This document shows, one piece after another, positions 41,005 through 50,331 of a stretch of 64,000 bases of DNA (position 1 is its first letter; every line of letters begins with the position of its first letter). The position numbers and the translations under genes were made by a program. The notes beneath the pieces are model-generated. The model did no database searches. It saw only the letters and a list, made by a program, of their open reading frames with translations, and was not told the DNA's origin. This DNA comes from Lachnospiraceae bacterium (lineage in GTDB: Bacteria > Bacillota > Clostridia > Lachnospirales > Lachnospiraceae): contig VSNG01000016.1 in NCBI GenBank assembly GCA_009774175.1, forward strand, positions 9,407-73,406, read 5' to 3'.

Positions 41005-43413
41005 ATGATATGCAGTTTTATGGCGTTTGCCACAGGGTTGACCATACTGGTCACAAATCTGGTTCCCGCCGTAAGCATGGCGTTGGTTTTCGGCATGGGG
41101 ATTTTTGAGGAAAAGCCGGATTATCAGGAGAGTGAGGAGTTTCGGTATCTGATCAGCGAGAAACTTTCCGATCTGCTGGGGATTGCCACCGGCGGGCAGG
41201 CGTATTCAGCGACACAGGAAAACGTCCTGCAGGAGCAGACCGTTGCAGAGGAGAATTTTGTGGAAGAGGCGGAGGCGTTTGGCGGCAACTGGGACGACTA
41301 TCAGGCTTATCTGGATGAGCAGCAGGCCTACTATGAAGATCGGGATTATGACGGTTATTACAGCGGGTACTATTATGGATATGATTACGCAGATCAGGAG
41401 AGCCGCGACCGCTATATGGCGGACATGGCGCAGAACAAAAACCTTCGTTATGCCGTCGTTTATCAGAATAAGCTGCTCTATTCCAATATCGACGGCTTTG
41501 CGGAAAAGGCGGGGGAGGAATGGGCTGATACGGATTTCCAGGAAGCTCTGGACAAAAACGAGTATAATTTTGTCCTCTGGTTTAACAGGGCCGGAGACGG
41601 CAGGGTGGAGATTACCAAAGACGGCCTGCAGGAGGATGTGTACGACGAAGTGTACGGCGACGGCATGTACAGTCAAAACAGCCGTTGGCGGGTGCCCGGC
41701 TACCCGAATTATACGGTAGGGGAGTCAACGAAGGATGCTGTGATTTTTCTGGCGGCGGCCAAAAACCCGAAACTCTATATGGTGAGGGAAGACGGAAGCA
41801 GCCATGCCACCCAGTATGGCGGCAGGCAGTACCATATGCAGCAGAACATACTTTATTTGTACAGTGTTGCGGAACGAATTAAAATTTTTATGTCAACCGC
41901 ATTGCTGCTTCTGGCGGCAGCCCTTCTGATGCGGAAAAGCAGGAGACAGGCGGTGGAAGGGATTGCGGGCTTTCTGGGGAAAATCTGTCTGGAGATCAAG
42001 CTTTTCCTGCTGCTTATCCTGACGGTTCTTTTAACGGGAATCAGCTGGGGCGTGCTGGGGCAGCTTGGCTGGTGGATCAGAAACGGATTCTCCTATTACC
42101 AATGGAGCGATTATATTTACGAGACAGCGAGACTGACAGCAGCCGGCGGGTATCTGGCTCTATGGTTCTGGCTCATATATCTGGTTGTCCTGGACTGGCG
42201 GCTGAATGGGAAAAAACAGAAAACTCCGGTTTTTAGTCTCCTCAAGGTAAAAGACTTTAAATATCCGATCCAGAAACGGCTGGTGAAAAGACAGCGGATG
42301 ACGCTGATTGCGGAGATTACCCTCCTGCTTCTGTTTGCGGGAGCCATTTGCGCACTCTGGCTGTTCCAGGGAGAGATGATTAACTGGCTTACAGGCGGAT
42401 ATGGCTACAACTATGCGTATGACGACGTATATGAAGCCGTGGCGGCGGATCTGGGATATCCCTTTTCCATGCGGTGGGCCTACATGCTGACTGCCTGTGT
42501 GATTTTTGCCGCATTGTTTGTTTTTACGCTGCTGACCGCCTTTGGCTTAAAGAAGAACCATCGGCTGGCCAGAGATATCGGCGCATTGACGGACCAGATC
42601 CTTGCGGTGCGGGAAGGCAATCTGACGGAAGAACTTGTTTTGAGTGAAGATACGGATTTACGGGAGGCGGCCGATAACCTGAATCAGATACAGAAGGGCA
42701 TGGAGAGAGCGCTTGCAGAGCGCATGAAGAGCGAGCGCATGAAGGTGGATCTGGTAACAAACGTATCCCATGATATCAAGACGCCTCTTACCTCCATCGT
42801 CAGCTATGTGGAGCTTTTGCGTCAGGAAGAGGAACTGCCTTCGCATGTCAGGGAGTATGTTCAGATTCTGGGGGAAAAGGCGGAACGGCTGCGGGGTATC
42901 GTACAGGATGTGTTTGAGATCAGTAAGGCCACCTCGGGGCAGCTTCCGATCAACATGGAAACGCTGGATATGGGAAAGCTTCTCAGACAGACCATGGCGG
43001 ATATGAGCGATAGAATCGAAGAAAGCGGGCTTACGCTGCGGACGGCGATTCCGGAAACGCCTGTGTCGGTGTTGGCGGACGGGCAAAGGCTCTACCGGGT
43101 GTTCCAGAACCTGCTGCAAAACGCGCTGCGCTATTCGCTGGCGGGTTCAAGGGTGTTCCTTACGCTTACAGAAGAGGACGGGCAGGCGGTAGTGCGCATC
43201 AAAAATACTTCCGGCGCGGAGCTTGCGGACGGCAAAGATTTTACGGAGCGTTTTGTGCGGGGAGACGACAGCCGCACGGACGGCGGAAGCGGCCTGGGGC
43301 TGTCCATTGCGAAGAGCTTTGCGGAGGCCTGCGGCGGTAAGCTTACGGTGGAGACGGACGCAGACCTGTTTACAGTGACTGTGTGCTTTGCCGCAAATGG
43401 GATAGAACAGTGA
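41005..43413 (+). CDS. Sensor histidine kinase with Tyr/Asp-rich extracellular domain
   Basis: The 802-residue membrane kinase has one N-terminal helix, an outside domain of about 250 residues, then five to six helices (about residues 295-520). The kinase core has VSHDIKTPLTSIVSY (His near residue 590), NLLQNALRYS (N-box) and GGSGLGLSIAKSF (G-box). The outside domain contains an extreme Tyr/Asp stretch near residues 100-135 (for example YYSGYYYGYDYAD), which may bind metal ions or wall polymers. The start could be ATG 41005 or an overlapping TTG at 40978. It pairs with the upstream regulator. Signal unknown. Confidence 0.88.
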   Translation: MICSFMAFATGLTILVTNLVPAVSMALVFGMGIFEEKPDYQESEEFRYLISEKLSDLLGIATGGQAYSATQENVLQEQTVAEENFVEEAEAFGGNWDDYQAYLDEQQAYYEDRDYDGYYSGYYYGYDYADQESRDRYMADMAQNKNLRYAVVYQNKLLYSNIDGFAEKAGEEWADTDFQEALDKNEYNFVLWFNRAGDGRVEITKDGLQEDVYDEVYGDGMYSQNSRWRVPGYPNYTVGESTKDAVIFLAAAKNPKLYMVREDGSSHATQYGGRQYHMQQNILYLYSVAERIKIFMSTALLLLAAALLMRKSRRQAVEGIAGFLGKICLEIKLFLLLILTVLLTGISWGVLGQLGWWIRNGFSYYQWSDYIYETARLTAAGGYLALWFWLIYLVVLDWRLNGKKQKTPVFSLLKVKDFKYPIQKRLVKRQRMTLIAEITLLLLFAGAICALWLFQGEMINWLTGGYGYNYAYDDVYEAVAADLGYPFSMRWAYMLTACVIFAALFVFTLLTAFGLKKNHRLARDIGALTDQILAVREGNLTEELVLSEDTDLREAADNLNQIQKGMERALAERMKSERMKVDLVTNVSHDIKTPLTSIVSYVELLRQEEELPSHVREYVQILGEKAERLRGIVQDVFEISKATSGQLPINMETLDMGKLLRQTMADMSDRIEESGLTLRTAIPETPVSVLADGQRLYRVFQNLLQNALRYSLAGSRVFLTLTEEDGQAVVRIKNTSGAELADGKDFTERFVRGDDSRTDGGSGLGLSIAKSFAEACGGKLTVETDADLFTVTVCFAANGIEQ

Positions 43414-43438
43414 TATAAACAGGAAGCATAAACAGCGG

Positions 43439-43465
43439 GCAGGAGCCGTTACGGCTCCTGCTTTT
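43439..43465 (+). terminator. Terminator of the two-component pair
   Basis: GCAGGAGCCG (43439-43448), loop TTA, CGGCTCCTGC (43452-43461), then TTTT on the plus strand. The loop TTA is the stop codon TAA of the convergent minus-strand kinase gene. Confidence 0.9.
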
Positions 43466-46142
43466 CCTTTCTCACAAACATCAGTCCGAAAGTGCCGATG
43501 CCGCAGTTGCTGGAAACGGTGGCGGAGGCCTTTTGCAGAATCACCTTGTCAAAGTGAATGTATTTTTCCACGATCCGGGCGATTTCGTCAATCTGCTTTA
43601 CGGTGCAGCCGGCGTAGGTGATAAAGAGGACGCGGGTATCAATCTGACGGCTGTGTTTGAACAGCATTTTTATATATTGCCTGACAGCCCGGTGCATGTT
43701 CCCTGATTCGATCCGCCACAGCTTCAGCCTGTTTTTGGACATGGAAAGAATGGGATGGAGGTCTAACAGGGTGCAGAGCCTGTTTACGCCGCCGCTTACT
43801 TTGCCGTTGCGGTGAAGGGTGGCTGTGCCGGACACCAGAAAGCTTGAGAAAATGCGCTCCCGGTATTCTCCCAGCGCCTGACAGATTTCCACGGGACTTT
43901 TCCCTTCCTCCGCAAGCATGGCGGCGCAGAGCACCATAAGGCCGTGACCGCTGCTGATGTGGCAGGAATCCACCACAGTAACGTTGTCGAAGGTTTTGGC
44001 CGCCTGTGTAGCGTTTGGATAGGCGCCGCTCAGATCCGCCGTGGCGGTGATATGGATCACATGCTCCGCCTCCGCCAGCGTCTGAGCAAAGAAATACTCA
44101 TATTCGGAAGGATCAGCCGTGGAGGAGTGGGAGTGGCTGCCCTCCGTCTGCAAATAGGAGAGCAGGCTGTCGGAGGAAATCTCAAAAAGATCGCAAAAGC
44201 GCCCTTCATTGGTATGAACGTAGCAGTACATCAGGCGGATATGAAAACGCTCCAGAAGATCCTTTGGCAGGTCGCAGATACAGTCCGCCGTGATGGTGAT
44301 TTTCCGCTTGCGGGCGCTGGTTATCTGGTTAATCCCTGCTCCGTCGTCCGCGTCGGCGTCTTCCGGCTGCGCGATACATTCGATCAGGTCGTCCGGCAGA
44401 TATTTTAACAGTCCGGCCTCCAGAAGAGGCACGCTGATGGGCTTTGCCAGATAGCCGTCGAAGCCCATGTTATGATAAACCTGCTCCGCGTCTGTCATGA
44501 CGTTGGCGGTCAGGGCGATGACAGGGGTCTTCTGACAAAAGCCTCTTGTCTGGCTGCGGATGGCTCGAAGCGTGGCTTCCCCGTCCATATCCGGCATCAT
44601 ATGATCCATCAGAATCACATGATAGGCGGTCTGGGCCGTCTTCTTCAAGGCTTCCCTGCCGCTTTCCGCAGTATCGACCTTCACGCGGGTATCCCGCAGG
44701 AGTTTTACCACCACCATAAGATTCATGGAATTGTCGTCCACAACCAGAATGCGGGCGTCCGGGGCGATAAAGCTCTGCTGATAGAGGGAGCGCCGGTTTA
44801 ACTGTTTCCTGGAAGCAAAGTTAATGACGCCGATGGGGCGGGCATTGACAATGCGCTGCTGCACTTCTATGGTAAAGACAGAGCCTTTGTGATAGACGCT
44901 GTCTACGGTGATCCTGCCGCCCATCATTTCCGCCAGCTGCTTGGATATGGTCAGGCCAAGGCCGGTTCCCTCGATATTTCGGTTGTCCGATTCATCCACC
45001 CGCTTGAAGGAGCGGAAGAGGTCGTCCAGGCTTTCCTTGCGAATGCCCATGCCCGTGTCCTCCACGGAAATGCGAAGCAGAATCTGATCCGCCGCAATCC
45101 GCTCCCCCTTGGCGCTTAGCGTAACGGAGCCGGACGCTGTATATTTGACTGCGTTGGTCAACATATTTGTAACCACCTGCTTGATCCGTACCTCGTCGCC
45201 GTAGAGCATGGAGGGAATTTCAGGGTCAATATCCACTTTAAATTCCAGATTTTTCTGGTGGGCCCGAATCCAGATGAGATTGACCAGATCGCTGAACATG
45301 GAGCTGATTTCATACTGGATCGGTACGATATCCATTTTGCCCGATTCCAGTTTGGAAAGGTCGAGAATATCGTTGATGGTGGTGAGCAGCATTTTGCTGG
45401 CGTTCTGAATATTAATTGCATTTTCCGCAATTTCATCAGAGATATCCTCCCGCAGGATCATCTCGTTTAAGCCGATAATGGTGTTGATGGGCGTGCGGAT
45501 CTCATGGCTCATATTGGCAAAAAAGGTGTCCTTGGAACGGGCGATGATCTCAATCTCCCGTTTTTGCTGTTCTGCGATTTTTTTCTCCTGTTCATAGGTT
45601 CTGGCCTGAATTTTCAGGACAATGCCGATAAAGCAGCTTACGCAGAGCAGTGCGATAAAGGAATCCGAAAAGCTGTAGAACCGGGTGGAAGCGGGTACAA
45701 GCCTGGGACAATAGTAGGTCAGCAGATAGGTTCCGAAAAAGGAGAGGACGGACAGGGTTATGGCTATCGCAAAGGAACGTCCCTCGAATAGCAGGAAAAT
45801 ATAAACCAATCCCAGCACAAACCAGACGGGCATACCGCTCTGGGTGCCGCCGCTGGTAATAAAGAGCAGGGGAAAGAAAAATACATTGGTGCCGATGGCA
45901 AGGAGCCAGGCGGCTGCTCTGCTGTGGCCTTTCACAAGGGTGATCCTGATGGAGAGGCCGGAAATGGCGCATATGGGCAGCAGCGCACATAAAACTTTCT
46001 TATCGGCGCCAAGCAGGACAAGAACGATGCCGATTACAGAGGAGACAAAGACCAGAAGCATAACCATCCGGTTGATCCGTTCTTTAAAATCCAGCTGTCC
46101 GGGCAGCAGAGTTTGAAAAAAGCGTTGTACATTCTTTCGCAT
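43449..46142 (-). CDS. Hybrid histidine kinase with C-terminal DegV domain
   Basis: The 897-residue protein has five or six membrane helices (about residues 25-185), then a HisKA domain (ANMSHEIRTPINTIIGL, His near 210), HATPase (NMLTNAVKYTASG; GTGLGLTISKQ) and a receiver (LVVDDNSMNLMVV; Asp in ILMDHMMPDMDG). The last 280 residues are a DegV domain: ITADCICDLPKDLLERF near 618, HITATADLSGAYPNA near 705, LHRNGKVSGGVNRL near 770 and CGIGTFGLMFV at the end. DegV/FakB proteins bind fatty acids. A kinase-DegV fusion suggests lipid-regulated phosphotransfer, which is inference. It is the last gene of the operon, four bases after the HPt kinase. Confidence 0.9.
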   Translation of the reverse strand: MRKNVQRFFQTLLPGQLDFKERINRMVMLLVFVSSVIGIVLVLLGADKKVLCALLPICAISGLSIRITLVKGHSRAAAWLLAIGTNVFFFPLLFITSGGTQSGMPVWFVLGLVYIFLLFEGRSFAIAITLSVLSFFGTYLLTYYCPRLVPASTRFYSFSDSFIALLCVSCFIGIVLKIQARTYEQEKKIAEQQKREIEIIARSKDTFFANMSHEIRTPINTIIGLNEMILREDISDEIAENAINIQNASKMLLTTINDILDLSKLESGKMDIVPIQYEISSMFSDLVNLIWIRAHQKNLEFKVDIDPEIPSMLYGDEVRIKQVVTNMLTNAVKYTASGSVTLSAKGERIAADQILLRISVEDTGMGIRKESLDDLFRSFKRVDESDNRNIEGTGLGLTISKQLAEMMGGRITVDSVYHKGSVFTIEVQQRIVNARPIGVINFASRKQLNRRSLYQQSFIAPDARILVVDDNSMNLMVVVKLLRDTRVKVDTAESGREALKKTAQTAYHVILMDHMMPDMDGEATLRAIRSQTRGFCQKTPVIALTANVMTDAEQVYHNMGFDGYLAKPISVPLLEAGLLKYLPDDLIECIAQPEDADADDGAGINQITSARKRKITITADCICDLPKDLLERFHIRLMYCYVHTNEGRFCDLFEISSDSLLSYLQTEGSHSHSSTADPSEYEYFFAQTLAEAEHVIHITATADLSGAYPNATQAAKTFDNVTVVDSCHISSGHGLMVLCAAMLAEEGKSPVEICQALGEYRERIFSSFLVSGTATLHRNGKVSGGVNRLCTLLDLHPILSMSKNRLKLWRIESGNMHRAVRQYIKMLFKHSRQIDTRVLFITYAGCTVKQIDEIARIVEKYIHFDKVILQKASATVSSNCGIGTFGLMFVRKEKQEP

Positions 46143-46145
46143 ACG

Positions 46146-49046
46146 TTATTTGTCCATCCTTTCCAAAACCTCGGATGCACCGAGAAAATCAAAGTCGTCA
46201 GTCAGGCTGCGCAGTTCGTCCGCCAGAGATTCCAGTAAGATACCGTTGTGACGGGACAGGGCAAGCTGATCAAACAGCTCCTCCAGCCCTTCGCTTTCAA
46301 AGGCGGAGAGCTTTTCTTCAATCTGCGCAAGCAGCGCAGACAGGGCGGCTTCCGATTCCGTGTCCGAGGCAGACACATTTTTCCCGTCTGTTTTGGTATT
46401 ATTTTTGGCCGGATCGGAAGCGGCCGGTTTTTCCGCCGAATCGGCCGGCATCCCGTCCGGGTAGACAAAGAGGTTGCCGTCAAGGGCGGCCAGAAGCCTG
46501 TCGTGATTTTCCATCATTTCCTGGTGATGTTCTGTAATGTAGTCGATCCGGTTCTCCTTACCGGCCATTTCCAGTTCTCTGGCCATCTCGGAGAGACCGT
46601 CTGCCCCCACGCCTTTGGCATTGCCTTTCAGGGCATGAACGCAGATCACATAGTTTTTCCAATCCTGTTCTTTATAATAGCGTGCGAGATTTTCTCTTCG
46701 CTTTTTCCCTTCCGCATGAAAGATGGCGACGATTTCCCGAAAGCCCTCCTCATCTCCGCAGTAGGCAAGGGCCTGTTCCAGACTGAGGCCGGCTCTTGCA
46801 AGACGAAGCCGGGCTTTGTCTGTTACGTCCCGTTCCTTTACAATTTCCGTGCCGGGGGATAAGTCGGCGGACGCATATGCAGCGGCCGGATAAGAGGATG
46901 ACTGTGAGGATGCCTGCGACACCGTTTTATTTTGCGCGGTCATATTCCGGGCGCCGTATTTTGCCGTCTGTGTTCCCGGAGTTTCCGATTCTTCTGTGGG
47001 AATCTGCATCTGGGGCGGAATATAGCGGCGCAGAATCCGTTCCAGAACGCTTAACTCAATGGGCTTGGCGATAAAGTCGTTGAAGCCTTCCGCCATAAAC
47101 ATTTCCCTTGCGCCGCCGATGGCGTTGGCGGTGAAGGCAATAACGGGGAGAGACTGGTAATACAGCCCCGGCTTCTGGCGCAGTTTATGCAGCGTTTCCA
47201 CGCCGTCCATATCCGGCATCATATGATCCAGAAAAACGCAGTCAAATTTTGGCGTATTTAATTTTTCCAGAGCTTCCGGGCCGCTGCCTGCCAGGGTGAC
47301 TTTCAGGCGGTAGGGCAGCAGCAGTCTTGCCATGACTTTAAGGTTCATGGCGTTGTCGTCCACGATCAGCACGCTTGCCTGTGGCGCTGTAAATTTATTA
47401 TGTAAACTTGCTTGCCTGTCTTCGCTGTTAAGGATTTTCTGCCCGTTAAAGACGGCGGCGATAGACAGGACGGTAAACGGCTTATAAATGCGCAGCATAT
47501 TGCCCGGTATCGTCATTTCCTGATCATAATCCAGCAAAAGCGCCACAGTCAGTTTGTCAGAAAGTCTGTCGAAAAAGCTGCGGTCTTCGGCGTATTCCTC
47601 CCAGCCGATGAAGATGTGGGTGTAAGCCTCGCGCTCCATGCGGCGTTTCAGCTCGGGAAGATTCCGGCAGGCGCGGAAAGGGAAGCCAAGCTTGCTGACA
47701 ATGTGCTGGATGCAGTTTTCATAGCCTTCCCGCACTACGGTGTAGTCATATTTGTCAAGATTAATGTAGCAGGCGGCAAAGAGACTGTTTTTGTCCCTGA
47801 TGGAGACGATGGGGGTCTCATCCAGAACCTTCTGGGGAATGGTGAACTGAAACTCGCTGCCGATGCCCGGAATGCTGTTTACGTTCATGAAGCCGCCCAT
47901 GCGCCGGATCAGAGCCTGTGTGATGGCAAGCCCCAGCCCCACGCCGCCTTCCTCACGGTTTCTTTTGGAATTGACCTGACTGAAGCTGGTAAAGATTTTC
48001 TCCATATCTTCCCGCTCGATGCCGATGCCGGAATCCCGTACGCTGACCTGTAGGTTGATGCCGTACGCTTCCTTACGGCTTGTGATCCGTAAAATCACGC
48101 CGCCCTCTTTGGTAAATTTGATAGCGTTGCCAAGAAGGTTCATGACAATGCGCCGGAATTTCTGCTCGTCGCCGGACAGATTGCTGGGCAGATCGGCGTC
48201 GCAGTCCACAATCAGCTCCAGATGCCTGCCGTTATCCATGGTCAGCGCCATATTGATGATGTCGGTGATGGTGGAGGTAATATTGTAACTTTCCTCCGCA
48301 AGCTCCATCCTTCCCGTTTCAAGCTCTGAAAAGTCCAGAATGTTGCTGACCGTTGCCAGCAGATTTCGCCCGGCAGTTTGAATATCCACGATATCCCGGC
48401 GTACCTCCGGCGGAAGATCCTCCTGTAAAATCGCTTCGCTCATGCCGCATACCGCGTTGATGGGAGTACGGACCTCGTGGGAGACATTGACAAGAAAATC
48501 GTCCTTGCTGCGCTTGGCAAGCTCCAGCTCCCGAATATTCTCCACCAAAAGCTCACTGGCGGTCTGCCTGTTTTTCTGGATAATCAGGATGACGGCACAA
48601 ACCGTATAAATGGAGATAAACTGGACGCAGAGCCTGAGGGCGCTGCGGGGGCCGGTGACGGCGATGGTTTTTGCGATAAGGCCGTGATATAAAAAAAGAA
48701 AAATTGGGATGATAAACCCCGGATAGAGAAGCTGTTTCCTGTTAAATATACTCAGCAGAACAATGACGCCCGCCAGGGTGACAAGCATGGAAGAAAAACT
48801 ATTGGTAAACAGGGCGAAAAGCATAAATTCCGCCCAGCACATGGCGCAGATGAAGGTTGCCCGGCGGGGGTGGTCCCAGTATTCTCTGGCATGGATGAAC
48901 CAGCAAAGAACCGGGGGCAGAAAAAGCATTTCCAGGATGAGGATGCTCCAGCCGGAAAGGAGTCCTGTGAGCAACGAAGCGGACGTATAAAAACTCAGGA
49001 TAACAAGCACAATCCGCTCCAGCCTTTTTTCTGTTTTTTCGTTCAT
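46146..49046 (-). CDS. Hybrid histidine kinase with receiver and HPt domains
   Basis: The 966-residue protein has six membrane helices (about residues 10-170). HisKA (VNVSHEVRTPINAVCGM, His near 195) and HATPase (NLLGNAIKFTKEGG; GVGLGLAITQAL) follow. A degenerate receiver-like segment (about 425-545) lacks a clear phosphoacceptor, and a full receiver has LIVDDNAMNLKV and FLDHMMPDMDG. An HPt domain near 760-860 carries the phosphorylatable His in CVHALKGNAKGVGA. A disordered Ser/Thr/Lys linker and a helical tail end the protein. The start overlaps the HD-GYP regulator gene by four bases (ATGA). It can run a full His-Asp-His relay and may supply HPt for the DegV kinase. Confidence 0.92.
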   Translation of the reverse strand: MNEKTEKRLERIVLVILSFYTSASLLTGLLSGWSILILEMLFLPPVLCWFIHAREYWDHPRRATFICAMCWAEFMLFALFTNSFSSMLVTLAGVIVLLSIFNRKQLLYPGFIIPIFLFLYHGLIAKTIAVTGPRSALRLCVQFISIYTVCAVILIIQKNRQTASELLVENIRELELAKRSKDDFLVNVSHEVRTPINAVCGMSEAILQEDLPPEVRRDIVDIQTAGRNLLATVSNILDFSELETGRMELAEESYNITSTITDIINMALTMDNGRHLELIVDCDADLPSNLSGDEQKFRRIVMNLLGNAIKFTKEGGVILRITSRKEAYGINLQVSVRDSGIGIEREDMEKIFTSFSQVNSKRNREEGGVGLGLAITQALIRRMGGFMNVNSIPGIGSEFQFTIPQKVLDETPIVSIRDKNSLFAACYINLDKYDYTVVREGYENCIQHIVSKLGFPFRACRNLPELKRRMEREAYTHIFIGWEEYAEDRSFFDRLSDKLTVALLLDYDQEMTIPGNMLRIYKPFTVLSIAAVFNGQKILNSEDRQASLHNKFTAPQASVLIVDDNAMNLKVMARLLLPYRLKVTLAGSGPEALEKLNTPKFDCVFLDHMMPDMDGVETLHKLRQKPGLYYQSLPVIAFTANAIGGAREMFMAEGFNDFIAKPIELSVLERILRRYIPPQMQIPTEESETPGTQTAKYGARNMTAQNKTVSQASSQSSSYPAAAYASADLSPGTEIVKERDVTDKARLRLARAGLSLEQALAYCGDEEGFREIVAIFHAEGKKRRENLARYYKEQDWKNYVICVHALKGNAKGVGADGLSEMARELEMAGKENRIDYITEHHQEMMENHDRLLAALDGNLFVYPDGMPADSAEKPAASDPAKNNTKTDGKNVSASDTESEAALSALLAQIEEKLSAFESEGLEELFDQLALSRHNGILLESLADELRSLTDDFDFLGASEVLERMDK

Positions 49047-50104
49047 TCCAAAACCTCCTTGAGCTGCGGCAGCATATCCATAAATACATCAATAATGACA
49101 GGGTCAAACTGTGTGCCGCGTCCCTCCGACATGATCTGCATGATCCGTTCCACCGGCCGCACGGGAGGTTTGTAGCAGCGCTCCTCATAGAGGGCGTCAA
49201 ATACGTCCGCCACAGCCATAATCCGCGCGGAGAGAGGAATATTATCCTCCGTAAGGCCGGACGGATAGCCCGTCCCATCCCAGCGTTCATGGTGATAAAG
49301 GGCGATATCCTCTACCAGACGCACATAGTGTTCATCTTCCAGATCGCCGATGATAGTCTGTATGATTTTCCGGCTGTGGGTGGTATGCAGTTTCATGGTC
49401 TCAAATTCTTCCGAAGTCAGTTTTCCGGGCTTCTGTAATATGGCGTCGGGAATTTTGATTTTACCCACATCGTGAAGCGGGGCCGCCTTGCACAGATCTT
49501 CGATATAGGAGGGGGTAAGCTCGTCCGTAAAATAGCCGCGGGATAAGAGCTCGTTTGCAATCATACCCACGTAAGTCTGTGTGTTTTTTACGTGTTTGCC
49601 GGTACTGCCGTCGCGGCTTTCGATCAGATTGGCCATGCCGATGATGACGGAATCCTGAATCCGGCCAAGACGCAGGGCATCCTCTGTGATTTTTTCCGCT
49701 TGGATATTTACCATGGTTTCCAGATTGTGGCGGTACTGATCCAGCTCGATGGTTTTGCTGACGCGGCTTAACAGGATATCGGGCACGAAGGGCTTAACCA
49801 CAAAATCCATGGCGCCAAGCTGGAAGCACTTGATTTCCGTTTCCGCCAGATTGTCCGCCGTCAGGAAGATCACGGGAATTGATTCGGTCTGTATGTTGGA
49901 ACGGATTTTTCCCATAACCTCAAAACCGTTCATTTCCGGCATGTTGATATCCAGAAGGATCAGATCGGGACGGTGGGTTTCCAGATAGGTCAGGGCCGCC
50001 GATCCCGAGTTACAGGCGGCGATACGGTATTGCGGCCCGAGAATCCGCTGGGCAAGCGACAGATTGGTCTTGTCGTCGTCTACAACCAGAATAATATTTT
50101 TCAC
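49043..50104 (-). CDS. Response regulator with HD-GYP phosphodiesterase domain
   Basis: The 353-residue protein has an N-terminal receiver (LVVDDDKTNLSL; Asp in LLDINMPEMNGF near 53; VVKPF near 103) and an HD-GYP domain (residues about 140-350). The metal-binding and GYP signatures are intact: LHDVGKIKIPD, LHTTHSRKI and YHHERWDGTGYPSGL. HD-GYP enzymes break cyclic-di-GMP down. First gene of the operon with the two hybrid kinases, hence the probable output of their phosphorelay. A divergent gene starts 228 bases upstream. Confidence 0.93.
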   Translation of the reverse strand: MKNIILVVDDDKTNLSLAQRILGPQYRIAACNSGSAALTYLETHRPDLILLDINMPEMNGFEVMGKIRSNIQTESIPVIFLTADNLAETEIKCFQLGAMDFVVKPFVPDILLSRVSKTIELDQYRHNLETMVNIQAEKITEDALRLGRIQDSVIIGMANLIESRDGSTGKHVKNTQTYVGMIANELLSRGYFTDELTPSYIEDLCKAAPLHDVGKIKIPDAILQKPGKLTSEEFETMKLHTTHSRKIIQTIIGDLEDEHYVRLVEDIALYHHERWDGTGYPSGLTEDNIPLSARIMAVADVFDALYEERCYKPPVRPVERIMQIMSEGRGTQFDPVIIDVFMDMLPQLKEVLE

Positions 50105-50218
50105 AGGAATATTCCTCTTTTCCTACAATAATTTTATATGCTTCCATTGTAGATCAATACGGGGATAAAATCAAGGAATGACGCAGACGGAGGGGAAGAT
50201 ATTAACAAGGTGAAAGGT

Positions 50219-50248
50219 TTGCGTAACGGCTCGTAAATGTGGTATATT
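50219..50248 (+). promoter_or_regulatory. Candidate promoter for the helicase-PPTase pair
   Basis: TTGCGT (50219-50224), 18 bases, TATATT (50243-50248), in the 227-base divergent gap. It is followed by a hairpin at 50263 in the presumed leader. Confidence 0.5.
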
Positions 50249-50262
50249 AGTGTAGGAAGCAG

Positions 50263-50286
50263 GAGAATGCCAAAAAGGGCATTCTC
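50263..50286. repeat. GAGAATGCC hairpin upstream of the helicase gene
   Basis: GAGAATGCC (50263-50271) pairs with GGCATTCTC (50278-50286) around AAAAAG. A closely related hairpin lies downstream of the pair at 53008-53034. It is not followed by a T-run. Confidence 0.65.
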
Positions 50287-50331
50287 AGCAGGATAGTTTT
50301 ACGCATAACAAACGGAAAAACAGGTACAAAG

